Shown: positions 1 through 6,308 of the stretch, one piece after another | How the letters are laid out: each line of letters opens with the position of its first letter | Position numbering within the stretch: position 1 is the first letter of the stretch | NCBI GenBank assembly: GCA_964544605.1 | Contig: CAZJBX010000049.1 | Span: 1 to 6,627 of the forward strand | DNA: 6,627 bases | Source of the DNA: JAMIFN01 sp964544605 | Lineage (GTDB): Bacteria > Pseudomonadota > Gammaproteobacteria > Burkholderiales > Burkholderiaceae_C | Direction of reading: 5' to 3' | Translations under genes and position numbers: made by a program | The notes under the pieces: model-generated | What the model saw: only the letters and a program-made list of their open reading frames with translations | Database searches by the model: none | What the model was told of the DNA's origin: nothing

Positions 1-569
1 TGCAGGAGCTGGATCACGGCAGACCCCAGCGTCCCGGCCAAACTAAAAAACTAGGCCGCATCGCCATGCAGCAACTCGCCCGCATTGGCTTGGCCTCGGG
101 CGGCAAAACCCAGTCTGATGTCGATGCCCCCACCCGCTATAGCGAAACCGACAGCTACGAAGTCTTATTGCTGCACCGTGTGGTTTACAACAGCGACACC
201 CAAAGCACCCAGCTCACCCTGCTGGATGGCAGTTGCGTCGATTTGCCCACCCAGCGCCACCGCTTGAGTAAAACCGAGTTAGAAAAAAAATGGAAACAAA
301 TCACCGCCCGCCTCATGCAGCAGCAAGTGCCCGTGTCTGCCAACCATGCCCCCAACAGCCCATCGCGTGAGCGCCTGAAACAACTGGGCTTTGGCCACTG
401 CTTTTACCTCGGCAACCCCGAATGGGAGGACGACCGCAGCGCCTTGCGTCTGGCTTTGGTGGACGAAATAGGCGAAATCACAGGGCTTGACGGCACAAAT
501 GCACACGATCGCCACAGCTTGGAATACAGCGTTGATTTAGGCTACCGCCACCTCAGGCAGAATGCCTAA
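1..569 (+). CDS. cas3: Cas3 helicase-nuclease, C-terminal part only (5' end outside window)
   Basis: The frame is already open at the left edge (bases 1-2 finish a codon; full codons start at 3), and 188 residues precede the TAA at 567-569. Cas3 of type I-E is the HD nuclease/SF2 helicase that Cascade recruits to unwind and degrade target DNA. The HD domain and helicase motifs lie outside the window; what is visible is the end of the helicase region and the C-terminal domain. Recognition rests on the patterns DAPTRYSETDSYEVLLL, FYLGNPEW, LRLALVDEIGEITGL and the closing LEYSVDLGYRHL, which match the end of type I-E Cas3 proteins as I know them, and on position directly before casA. The ATG at 66 is internal, not a start. 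Only 19 nt separate it from casA, so cas3 appears co-transcribed with Cascade, unlike E. coli K-12, where a long gap follows cas3. Confidence 0.9.
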   Translation, partial: QELDHGRPQRPGQTKKLGRIAMQQLARIGLASGGKTQSDVDAPTRYSETDSYEVLLLHRVVYNSDTQSTQLTLLDGSCVDLPTQRHRLSKTELEKKWKQITARLMQQQVPVSANHAPNSPSRERLKQLGFGHCFYLGNPEWEDDRSALRLALVDEIGEITGLDGTNAHDRHSLEYSVDLGYRHLRQNA

Positions 570-588
570 AAAATAAAAAAGGACAAAT

Positions 589-2106
589 ATGGAGAAAACA
601 TTTAACTTGATTGACGAACCGTGGCTGCCCATTGCCGATGTGGGGCGCGTGAGCCTGCGGCAAGTGTTCAGCGAGCCGTCCTACCGTGCCTTGGGCGGCA
701 ACCCGGTGCAAAAAATCGCCCTCATGAAGCTGCTGCTGGCCATTGCCCAAGCCGCCTACACGCCTGAGGACGAAGACGCGTGGCAAAAGCTGGGCGCAGA
801 AGGCTTGGCGCAGCGCTGCTTGGCCTACCTAGAACAATGGCATGACTGCTTTTATTTGTATGGGGAGAAGCCGTTTTTGCAGATGCCCGCGATTGCCGCT
901 GCCAAGTTGCAAAGCTATGGCGCGGTATTGCCGGAAGTGTCGGATGGCAACACCACCGTGCTTTTGCATTCCCAAGTTGCCCGCCCGCTGTCAGATGCTG
1001 AGAAGGCCGTGCTGTTGGTAACGCTGATGGGTTTTGCCTTTGGAGGAAAGAAAACAGATAACAAGACTGTTTTAAGCCAGGGATACAAAGGAAAATTCAA
1101 TCAAAAAGGCTCTGGGCCAGGGCCAGCTAAACCTGGATCATCTTTGCATGACAAGGGGTTGCTTCATAGTTTCTTAATGGCTGAAAATCTTTGGCATACC
1201 CTCTGGCTCAACCTTTGGAGTAAAGAGACGCTGGCCTCAACAGGCCTTTACCAGCAAGGTGTCGGAACCGCCCCTTGGGAGAGGATGCCAGAAGGTGAAG
1301 CCTGCTCTACGGCGCAAGGTTTGCAGCAATCCCTTATGGGGCGGCTGGTATCGCTGTGTCGCTTTTGCCTACTCAAAGAGGATGGCCTGCACTACTCGGA
1401 GGGTGTTTTCCATGGCGATTACAACGATGGCATGTTTGACCCAACTGTGGCCATAGATATATCTAAAAAACGAGTCATATTAACTAATCCTGAAAATCGT
1501 CCTTGGCGTCAATTGACTGCACTTTTGAGTTTCATCTCTCAGCAAAATAGCCGTGCTTTTCAATGCTGGCAAATAGATATAGGTTTGGAGCATGCAATAT
1601 ATGCCAGCCCTGTTTTTTCGATATGGTCTGGTGGTATTCGTGTGCACAAGCATGGTACTGGGGAGCAATACACTTCAGGCAGTGATGATTTTGTCGAATC
1701 CCAAGTTTGGTTGAATAGCGAGATATTAGGTGGCAACTGGTTTTCCAATCTGCAAAGCGCCATGACAGATTTGGATAAATTGGCCAAACAGCTTGAGTTA
1801 TGCGTTAAAAATTACTTTAGTGAGTTATCTGGTAAGCCTAAGAAACTCCCACTAATAGCGCATGACCTGGCTGGCCAAGCTACTCACCATTACTGGCAAC
1901 TGTGCGAACGCGACTTTCAAGACCTACTCGACCATTGTGGCCCTGGCGAAGAAAACCGCGCTGCCCGTTACCGCCAGCGCCAACGCTTTGCCAGCTATGT
2001 GCAGCAAGCCTACGACCGCTACTGCCCGCAAGACACCGCCCGCCAGCTTGATGCCTGGGCGCAATGCCACCCCAAGCTGGGCAAATATTTGAAACAGGAG
2101 GACTAA
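589..2106 (+). CDS. casA: Cas8e (Cse1/CasA), Cascade large subunit
   Basis: 505 residues, close to the roughly 500 typical of the family (E. coli 502). Cse1 is the large subunit of type I-E Cascade: it reads the PAM, helps start R-loop formation and docks Cas3. Visible family features are the N-terminal FNLIDEPWLPI, the helical segment GNPVQKIALMKLLLAIAQAA, GEKPFLQMP around residues 93-101, a glycine/proline loop GSGPGPAKPG, and a C-terminal helical bundle ending RQRFASYVQQAYDRY and CHPKLGKYL. One CxxC pair (C257, C260) is present; I do not see the complete four-cysteine zinc site of the E. coli protein. AAGGA at 579-583 sits 5 nt before the ATG. Base composition is uneven: by hand count 1441-1860 is about 41% GC and 1861-2100 about 59%. 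The assignment is firm. Confidence 0.95.
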   Translation: MEKTFNLIDEPWLPIADVGRVSLRQVFSEPSYRALGGNPVQKIALMKLLLAIAQAAYTPEDEDAWQKLGAEGLAQRCLAYLEQWHDCFYLYGEKPFLQMPAIAAAKLQSYGAVLPEVSDGNTTVLLHSQVARPLSDAEKAVLLVTLMGFAFGGKKTDNKTVLSQGYKGKFNQKGSGPGPAKPGSSLHDKGLLHSFLMAENLWHTLWLNLWSKETLASTGLYQQGVGTAPWERMPEGEACSTAQGLQQSLMGRLVSLCRFCLLKEDGLHYSEGVFHGDYNDGMFDPTVAIDISKKRVILTNPENRPWRQLTALLSFISQQNSRAFQCWQIDIGLEHAIYASPVFSIWSGGIRVHKHGTGEQYTSGSDDFVESQVWLNSEILGGNWFSNLQSAMTDLDKLAKQLELCVKNYFSELSGKPKKLPLIAHDLAGQATHHYWQLCERDFQDLLDHCGPGEENRAARYRQRQRFASYVQQAYDRYCPQDTARQLDAWAQCHPKLGKYLKQED

Positions 2107-2109
2107 CCC

Positions 2110-2655
2110 ATGCCCACCGACCCCAACCCCAATCCCGCCGCAAGCCGTGAGGCCCGCTTTGTAGCCTCTGTGCTGGCTGCCCTGCAAAAAGACAAAGGCA
2201 TGGCCGCCCGCCTGCGTCGCGCTGATAACCCCAATACCGAATACCAAAGCTGGGAATTTTTAGCCGGCTTTGGCGTTGATTTGGAAAACCCGTTTCAGCG
2301 CCTGCCCTTTGTCACCGTGGCCGCCGCTATGGCTAAGGCCAAAGCCAGCAGCAACGGCAGTCTGCGCTTGGGCCAAGCCATCGCCCAGTGCTATAGCGAC
2401 GGCGCAAAAAGTGACCAAGCCAAAGCCAAACTGCGCCGCGTACTCGCTTGTGATGATGTGCCCGAGCTTTGCCGCATCTTGCGTCCCGTGCTTACTCTGG
2501 TTGAAAGCCGTGTGCCCCAGCCGCTGGACTACAGCCGCCTGCTGACCCAGTTGCGCGGTTTTCATTGGGATGCGCAAAAAATCAAAGCGCAATGGGCGCA
2601 AGAGTTCTACGGCCAGCGCAGCGAAGACCAGCAGTCCGAGGAGGCCAGCGCATGA
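2110..2655 (+). CDS. casB: Cas11 (Cse2/CasB), Cascade small subunit
   Basis: 181 residues, slightly longer than E. coli Cse2 (160). Two copies of Cse2 form the belly of type I-E Cascade and stabilise the displaced strand and the R-loop. The protein is helical and rich in Arg, Lys and Ala, with the expected N-terminal pattern (EARFVASVLAALQKDKGMAARLRRADN), a central LGQAIAQCYSD and a C-terminal LLTQLRGFHWDAQKIKAQWAQEFY. Small subunits are poorly conserved, so position between casA and cas6e adds weight. A perfect AGGAGG at 2096-2101, inside the last codons of casA, lies 8 nt before this ATG, and the gap to casA is only 3 nt, so the two are probably translationally coupled. The stop overlaps the next start (ATGA at 2652-2655). 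Confidence 0.92.
   Translation: MPTDPNPNPAASREARFVASVLAALQKDKGMAARLRRADNPNTEYQSWEFLAGFGVDLENPFQRLPFVTVAAAMAKAKASSNGSLRLGQAIAQCYSDGAKSDQAKAKLRRVLACDDVPELCRILRPVLTLVESRVPQPLDYSRLLTQLRGFHWDAQKIKAQWAQEFYGQRSEDQQSEEASA
2639..2644 (+). promoter_or_regulatory. Ribosome binding site fixing the cas6e start
   Basis: AGGAGG, 7 nt before the ATG at 2652 and inside the final codons of casB. It decides in favour of 2652 over the in-frame ATG at 2565. Confidence 0.75.
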
Positions 2656-3296
2656 GCCTGATTGCCAGCGTCTTACACCTCAGCCGTACTGATATGCAGG
2701 CACTCAAAATCACCGATGCTTATTCTTTGCACCGCGTGGTTTACAGCCTCTACCCCGATATTCGCAGCGATGCCGACAAAGCCGCCAGCCACAGCAGCGG
2801 TATTTTGTTTGCCGACCAAGGCGGCGATTTTCAGCACCGCAAAATTTTGCTGCTGGCCAACCGACCCCCAGCCCAGCAGCTAGCAGGCGGGCATGGCGAG
2901 GTGCAAAGCCGCCCCATTGCCGATGATTTTTTAAGCCACCTGCACTACCGCTTCAAAGTCATCATCAACCCCACACGGCGCAACAACCGCAGCCGCCAAA
3001 TTGAAGCCATCAAAGGGCGCGAGGCCATTGCCCAATGGTTTTTAGAACGCGCCGCCCAAAGCTGGGGCTTTGCGGCCAGCGCCGAGCATTTGCAAATCGA
3101 CAAAGTGCAAGTGCTGCAATTTGGCGCGAAAGAGCAGCACCCCGTTACCTTGGCGCAAGCCCATATCCAAGGTCAGCTTACCGTTACCGATGCTGCCCAA
3201 TTTGCCCGCAGCTTTGCCCAAGGCATAGGCCGTGGCCGCACCTTTGGCTGTGGCCTGCTGCAAATCGTGCCCCTGCTGGACAACCCCTTTGCTTGA
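2652..3296 (+). CDS. cas6e: Cas6e (Cse3/CasE), pre-crRNA processing endoribonuclease
   Basis: 214 residues (E. coli 199). Cas6e cuts the CRISPR transcript 3' of each repeat hairpin and stays bound to the hairpin as part of Cascade. Catalytic His is H27 in AYSLHRVVYSLYP, which lines up with H20 of E. coli LYQLHQGLWHLFP. The C-terminal glycine-rich loop at residues 191-201 (QGIGRGRTFGCGLL) matches E. coli QGIGPAKSMGCGLL. The middle stretch FKVIINPTRRN corresponds to the family's LRANP-type strand. The start at 2652 is chosen because AGGAGG at 2639-2644 sits 7 nt upstream and the ATGA overlap with casB is typical; the frame is open further upstream (ATG at 2565), but that extension lies inside casB. 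The gene lies before cas7e, whereas in E. coli casE follows casD. Confidence 0.95.
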   Translation: MSLIASVLHLSRTDMQALKITDAYSLHRVVYSLYPDIRSDADKAASHSSGILFADQGGDFQHRKILLLANRPPAQQLAGGHGEVQSRPIADDFLSHLHYRFKVIINPTRRNNRSRQIEAIKGREAIAQWFLERAAQSWGFAASAEHLQIDKVQVLQFGAKEQHPVTLAQAHIQGQLTVTDAAQFARSFAQGIGRGRTFGCGLLQIVPLLDNPFA

Positions 3297-3314
3297 AACA
3301 CATTTTGATTTTTT

Positions 3315-3319
3315 GGAGA
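3315..3319 (+). promoter_or_regulatory. Ribosome binding site fixing the casC start
   Basis: GGAGA within a T-rich 31-nt gap, 8 nt before the ATG at 3328. It decides in favour of 3328 over the in-frame ATG at 3232. The U-rich, unstructured surroundings should favour efficient initiation (inference). Confidence 0.7.
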
Positions 3320-3327
3320 TTTTTGCT

Positions 3328-4356
3328 ATGACCAACGCTTACACCAACACCCGCATTGAGTACCACATCCTGCAATCTTTCCCCGTTACCTGCCTGAACC
3401 GTGATGATGTGGGCGCACCTAAAACCGCTATTATTGGTGGCGTGACCCGCGCCCGCGTTAGCTCCCAGTGCTGGAAGCGCCAAGTGCGTTTGGCGTTGCC
3501 TCAGTTCGGCATTAAGTTGGGTACGCGCACCAAGCAAGCTGCAACTATGTTTGCCCAAGCTTGCCAACATGCCGGTGCAAACGAAGAGCAAGCCCAAGCT
3601 TGCGGCGAAGGCATTGCCAAGCTCATCATTGACGATACCTTGCTTTTTATCAGCGATAGCGAAGCCACCGCCTTTGCTGCCTATGCCCAAGAAAACGGCT
3701 TCGATGTCAGCAAACTCAAAGACAAAGAGCTGGCAAAAATCGCTAAAAAATCCATTAACCCCGCTGTGGATGCGCTGGATATTGCCCTTTTTGGCCGCAT
3801 GGTCGCCAAAGCGGCGGATATGAATGTGGAGGCTGCCGCCTCTTTTGCCCACGCTATTTCTACCCACCGCGTCAGCAATGAAGTGGAGTTTTTTACCGCG
3901 CTGGATGACTTGGCTGAAGAACCCGGCTCGGCGCACATGGGCAGCTTGGAATTTAACTCTGCCACCTACTACCGCTATATCAGTCTGGACTTGGGGCAAC
4001 TGGCGCAAACGCTGGATGCGGCTGATCTGCAAAAAGCTATTGCTGCCTTTACCCAGGCGCTGTTTGTGGCCGTGCCCAGTGCCCGCCAAACCACACAATC
4101 TGGCGCATCCCCTTGGGAATTTGCCCGCGTGTTGGTGCGTAAAGGCCAGCGCCTGCAAGTGCCGTTTGAGCAGCCCGTCAAAGCCCAAGGTCAAGGCTTT
4201 TTGCAGCCCAGCGTGCAAGAACTAAAAACCTACCTTGACAAAAAAGAAAAGCTCGCCGGTTCGCTGTTTGGCAAGCTGGCCGCCTACGACTGGGGCGAAG
4301 ATGAGAACTTCAGTATTGACGACCTCATTGCCGCCCTGCAAAGCCTCGTGAAATAA
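3328..4356 (+). CDS. casC: Cas7e (Cse4/CasC), Cascade backbone subunit
   Basis: 342 residues (E. coli 363). Six copies of Cas7 form the helical filament that holds the spacer part of the crRNA in type I-E Cascade. The N-terminal signature is unmistakable: IEYHILQSFPVTCLNRDD, then PKTAIIGGVTRARVSSQCWKRQVR, the RRM-fold region that grips the crRNA. Later family landmarks are SINPAVDALDIALFGRM, HAISTHRVSNEVEFFTALDD, and GSLEFNSATYYRYISLDL. The start at 3328 is set by GGAGA at 3315-3319 (8-nt spacing) and by the position of the IEYHILQSFP motif; an in-frame ATG at 3232 lies inside cas6e and adds residues unlike the family. It has its own T-rich 31-nt upstream gap, the largest in the operon, with a well-placed ribosome site, which fits the need for many copies per complex. 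Confidence 0.96.
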   Translation: MTNAYTNTRIEYHILQSFPVTCLNRDDVGAPKTAIIGGVTRARVSSQCWKRQVRLALPQFGIKLGTRTKQAATMFAQACQHAGANEEQAQACGEGIAKLIIDDTLLFISDSEATAFAAYAQENGFDVSKLKDKELAKIAKKSINPAVDALDIALFGRMVAKAADMNVEAAASFAHAISTHRVSNEVEFFTALDDLAEEPGSAHMGSLEFNSATYYRYISLDLGQLAQTLDAADLQKAIAAFTQALFVAVPSARQTTQSGASPWEFARVLVRKGQRLQVPFEQPVKAQGQGFLQPSVQELKTYLDKKEKLAGSLFGKLAAYDWGEDENFSIDDLIAALQSLVK

Positions 4357-4368
4357 GAAGGGGGCGGC

Positions 4369-5097
4369 ATGAGCAACCCATACCTTCTTCTATGGCTGGA
4401 AGCGCCGCTGCAAGCTTGGGGGCATGACTCCAAGTTTGGCCGGCGCGACAGCCTCGACTTCCCCACCAAATCAGGGCTGCTTGGTTTGCTGGCCTGTGCC
4501 CGTGGCGCTGACGGCCAGCAACGCGACTGGCTGGCAGCTTGGGCCAATCTCGACCTGCAACTGCACGCCTATGTGCCGCAAAATCGCCAAGGCCAGCCGC
4601 TGCCGCGCCAGCCCATGCTGCGCGACTTCCACATGGTTGGCAGCGGCTACGACGACAAAGACCCGTGGCAAACCCTGCTCATCCCTAAAAAAAGCGATGG
4701 CGGCAAAGCCGTAGGCGGCGGCACCAAAATGACCTACCGTTACTACCTGCAAGACATGGCCTTTGCCGTGGCCCTGCAAGCCCCCGCCGAACTGGCACAA
4801 GAAGCCGCAGCAGCCCTACAAGCCCCTGTATGGGACTTATACCTGGGCCGCAAAAACTGCATACCGACCGACTTCATCTACCAAGGTTTGTTTGATAGTG
4901 CAGGAGCTGCTCTGGCTCAAGGTGAGGCTTTGGCTGAAGCCAAAAACCGCGCCTTCAGCTTTGCTGTCTTGCAAGGCGAGCACGACGGAGAGGTTATCAC
5001 CCTCAACGATGTGCCCCTGCAACTGGGCACGCACAAAACCTACCGCGACCGCCGCGTCACGGTGCTGCACAAGCAAGACGAGGCAGACAAAACATAG
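4369..5097 (+). CDS. casD: Cas5e (CasD), Cascade subunit binding the crRNA 5' handle
   Basis: 242 residues (E. coli 224). Cas5e caps the Cas7 filament, holds the 8-nt 5' handle of the crRNA and contacts Cas8e. The N terminus YLLLWLEAPLQAWGHDSKFGRRDSLDFPTKSGLLGLLA is the classic Cas5 signature (RRM strand followed by the FPTKSG(L/V)xGLL helix). Further landmarks are MLRDFHMVG, TYRYYLQDMAFAVAL, WDLYLGRKNCIPTDFIYQGLF and a C-terminal YRDRRVTVLH. GAAGGGGG at 4357-4364 directly after the casC stop supplies the ribosome site, 4 nt before the ATG. It ends at TAG 5095-5097, which overlaps the ribosome site for cas1. No damage seen. Confidence 0.95.
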   Translation: MSNPYLLLWLEAPLQAWGHDSKFGRRDSLDFPTKSGLLGLLACARGADGQQRDWLAAWANLDLQLHAYVPQNRQGQPLPRQPMLRDFHMVGSGYDDKDPWQTLLIPKKSDGGKAVGGGTKMTYRYYLQDMAFAVALQAPAELAQEAAAALQAPVWDLYLGRKNCIPTDFIYQGLFDSAGAALAQGEALAEAKNRAFSFAVLQGEHDGEVITLNDVPLQLGTHKTYRDRRVTVLHKQDEADKT

Positions 5098-5112
5098 GAG
5101 GCATAGCACAGC

Positions 5113-5997
5113 ATGGCAAGCGCACAGGGCGGGCAACGCCTACTGGTCAAAATCACCCGCGAATCGCTGCCGCAGGTCAAGGACAAATACCCCTTCATCT
5201 ACCTAGAGCGCGGGCGGCTAGAGGTGGACGACAGCAGCGTCAAATGGCTCGATGCCGACGGCAATATCGTGCCGCTGCCCGTGGCCACCCTCAACGCCCT
5301 GCTGCTCGGCCCTGGCACCACCATCACCCACGAGGCCATCAAAGCCGCCACCGCCGCCAACTGCCCCATCTGCTGGGTCGGTGAGGACAGCCTCCTGTTC
5401 TACGCCGCAGGCTTCCTGCCCACCGCCGACACCCGCAACCTTAAAATCCAAATTGAACTCGCCGCCGACCCAGACAAAGCGCTCGAAGTCGCACGGCGCA
5501 TGTTTGCCCGCCGCTTCCCTGATGCCGACTTAGAAGGCAAAAACCTCCAAGCCCTAATGGGCATGGAAGGCCACCGCGTGCGCAGCCTCTACCAAGCCAA
5601 GGCCGAACACTACCAAGTCGGCTGGAAAGGCCGCCAATTCACCCCTGGCAAATTTGAATTCAGCGACATCACCAACCAAATCCTCACCGCCACCAACGCC
5701 GCCCTCTACGGCATCCTCTGCTCTGCCGTCCACAGCATGGGCTACTCGCCACACATCGGCTTCATCCACTCAGGCAGCCCCCTCCCCTTTGTCTATGACC
5801 TGGCTGACCTCTACAAAGAAGAACTCTGCATCGACCTCGCCTTTGCCCTCACCCGTGAACTGGCTGGCCGCTACGACAAGCACAAAGTCGCAGCCCGCTT
5901 TCGCCAACGGGTCATCGACACCGACTTACTGGCAAAAATTGGCCCAGACATCATCGCCATGCTCGGGAGTGGTCGTGCTCATCGTTATCGCAAATGA
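5113..5997 (+). CDS. cas1: Cas1, type I-E spacer-integration nuclease/integrase
   Basis: 294 residues (E. coli 305). Cas1 is the catalytic subunit of the Cas1-Cas2 integrase that inserts new spacers at the leader end of the array. The metal-binding and catalytic residues are all present with E. coli spacing: E152 in MGMEGHRVR (E. coli E141), H219 in GFIHSGSPLPFVYDLADLYK (H208), then D229 and D232 (D218, D221). The N-terminal beta domain and the TITHEAIKAATAANCPICWVGE segment also fit. The start is secure at the 5' side because TAG at 5104-5106 closes the frame just upstream; AGGAGG at 5096-5101 is a little far (11 nt). The C terminus is shorter than in E. coli and ends in GRAHRYRK, where it overlaps cas2. 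Leucine codons favour CTC more strongly than in cas7e, so a separate history of the adaptation pair is possible. Confidence 0.96.
   Translation: MASAQGGQRLLVKITRESLPQVKDKYPFIYLERGRLEVDDSSVKWLDADGNIVPLPVATLNALLLGPGTTITHEAIKAATAANCPICWVGEDSLLFYAAGFLPTADTRNLKIQIELAADPDKALEVARRMFARRFPDADLEGKNLQALMGMEGHRVRSLYQAKAEHYQVGWKGRQFTPGKFEFSDITNQILTATNAALYGILCSAVHSMGYSPHIGFIHSGSPLPFVYDLADLYKEELCIDLAFALTRELAGRYDKHKVAARFRQRVIDTDLLAKIGPDIIAMLGSGRAHRYRK
5965..5969 (+). promoter_or_regulatory. Ribosome binding site favouring the cas2 GTG start at 5975
   Basis: GGGAG inside the 3' end of cas1, 5 nt before GTG 5975. It overlaps the alternative GTG at 5969, which therefore could not use it. Confidence 0.55.
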
Positions 5998-6262
5998 CCT
6001 CCCGCCCGCCGTGCGCGGCCGCATGAAACTCTGGTTCATCGAACCACGCCCCAACATCTTCGTCTCAGGCATCAAAGACTCGGTGGCCACCACCGTCGTT
6101 GAATACCTGCACAAACACTGCCCCGCCAGCTCAGGCATCCTCATCATTCGCAGCACCAAAACCCCACCGGGCTACGAAATCCGCACCATCGGCCCACCGC
6201 GCAAACCCACCATCGACATCTCTGGCCTGCGCCTCATCATCGAAACCCTAGAACAAAAATAA
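5975..6262 (+). CDS. cas2: Cas2, type I-E spacer-integration partner
   Basis: 95 residues from the chosen GTG (E. coli 94). Cas2 dimerises and bridges two Cas1 dimers; in type I-E it acts as a structural scaffold. Matches to the type I-E Cas2 family are ANDLPPAVRGRMKLW (E. coli TENVPPRLRGRLAIW), IFVSGIKDSV, and the C-terminal GYEIRTIGPPRKPTIDISGLRL (E. coli GFEFQTFGLNRRTPVDLDGLRL). There is no ATG in this frame near the expected start. GTG at 5975 aligns with the second Met of E. coli Cas2 and has GGGAG at 5965-5969 five nt upstream; GTG at 5969 would add two residues but sits on that ribosome site. The start lies inside cas1 (23-nt overlap, different frame), implying coupled translation. The TAA at 6260-6262 is already part of the following hairpin. 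Confidence 0.93.
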   Translation: MLIVIANDLPPAVRGRMKLWFIEPRPNIFVSGIKDSVATTVVEYLHKHCPASSGILIIRSTKTPPGYEIRTIGPPRKPTIDISGLRLIIETLEQK

Positions 6263-6282
6263 ACGCTACATCTAGCGTTTTT
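6261..6282 (+). terminator. Terminator-like hairpin at the end of cas2
   Basis: A perfect 8-bp stem AAACGCTA / TAGCGTTT (6261-6268 and 6273-6280) closes a CATC loop and runs into a T tract (five Ts at 6278-6282, three of them in the stem). The left arm begins in the cas2 stop codon. Only three of eight pairs are G-C and the T tract is short, so it may be a weak, leaky intrinsic terminator. It separates the cas operon from the array. Confidence 0.6.
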
Positions 6283-6308
6283 CTTGCGAAGATCCACTAC
6301 ATTTAGGG
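6263..6308 (+). promoter_or_regulatory. Short leader-like gap before the CRISPR array
   Basis: 46 nt lie between the cas2 stop and the first repeat, and the terminator-like hairpin takes the first 20. Repeat orientation puts the leader on this side. No good sigma70 promoter is visible: TACATT at 6298-6303 resembles a -10 box but has no matching -35. I see no convincing IHF site (WATCAANNNNTTR) here or in the last 60 nt of cas2. The working leader probably reaches back into cas2. Confidence 0.4.

Noticed and set aside
570..588. Possible promoter between cas3 and casA
   Set aside because: The gap is only 19 nt and holds an A-rich ribosome-site region; no -35/-10 pair is visible.
3553..3603. 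Direct repeat GCCCAAGCTTGC at 3553-3564 and 3592-3603
   Set aside because: Both copies are in frame in casC and encode AQAC in an Ala/Gln-rich helix; 39 nt apart, with no further structure, so ordinary coding redundancy is enough.
3184..4218. Long (344-residue) open frame on the - strand opposite casC
   Set aside because: It is antisense to a clearly assigned Cas7e gene, shows no recognisable domain, and arises from the GC-rich codon pattern of the + strand.
5654..5974. Upstream extension of the cas2 frame inside cas1
   Set aside because: The translated extension is Ser/Thr/Pro-rich and unlike Cas2; it is the shadow frame of cas1. The Cas2 family fold begins at about 5975.
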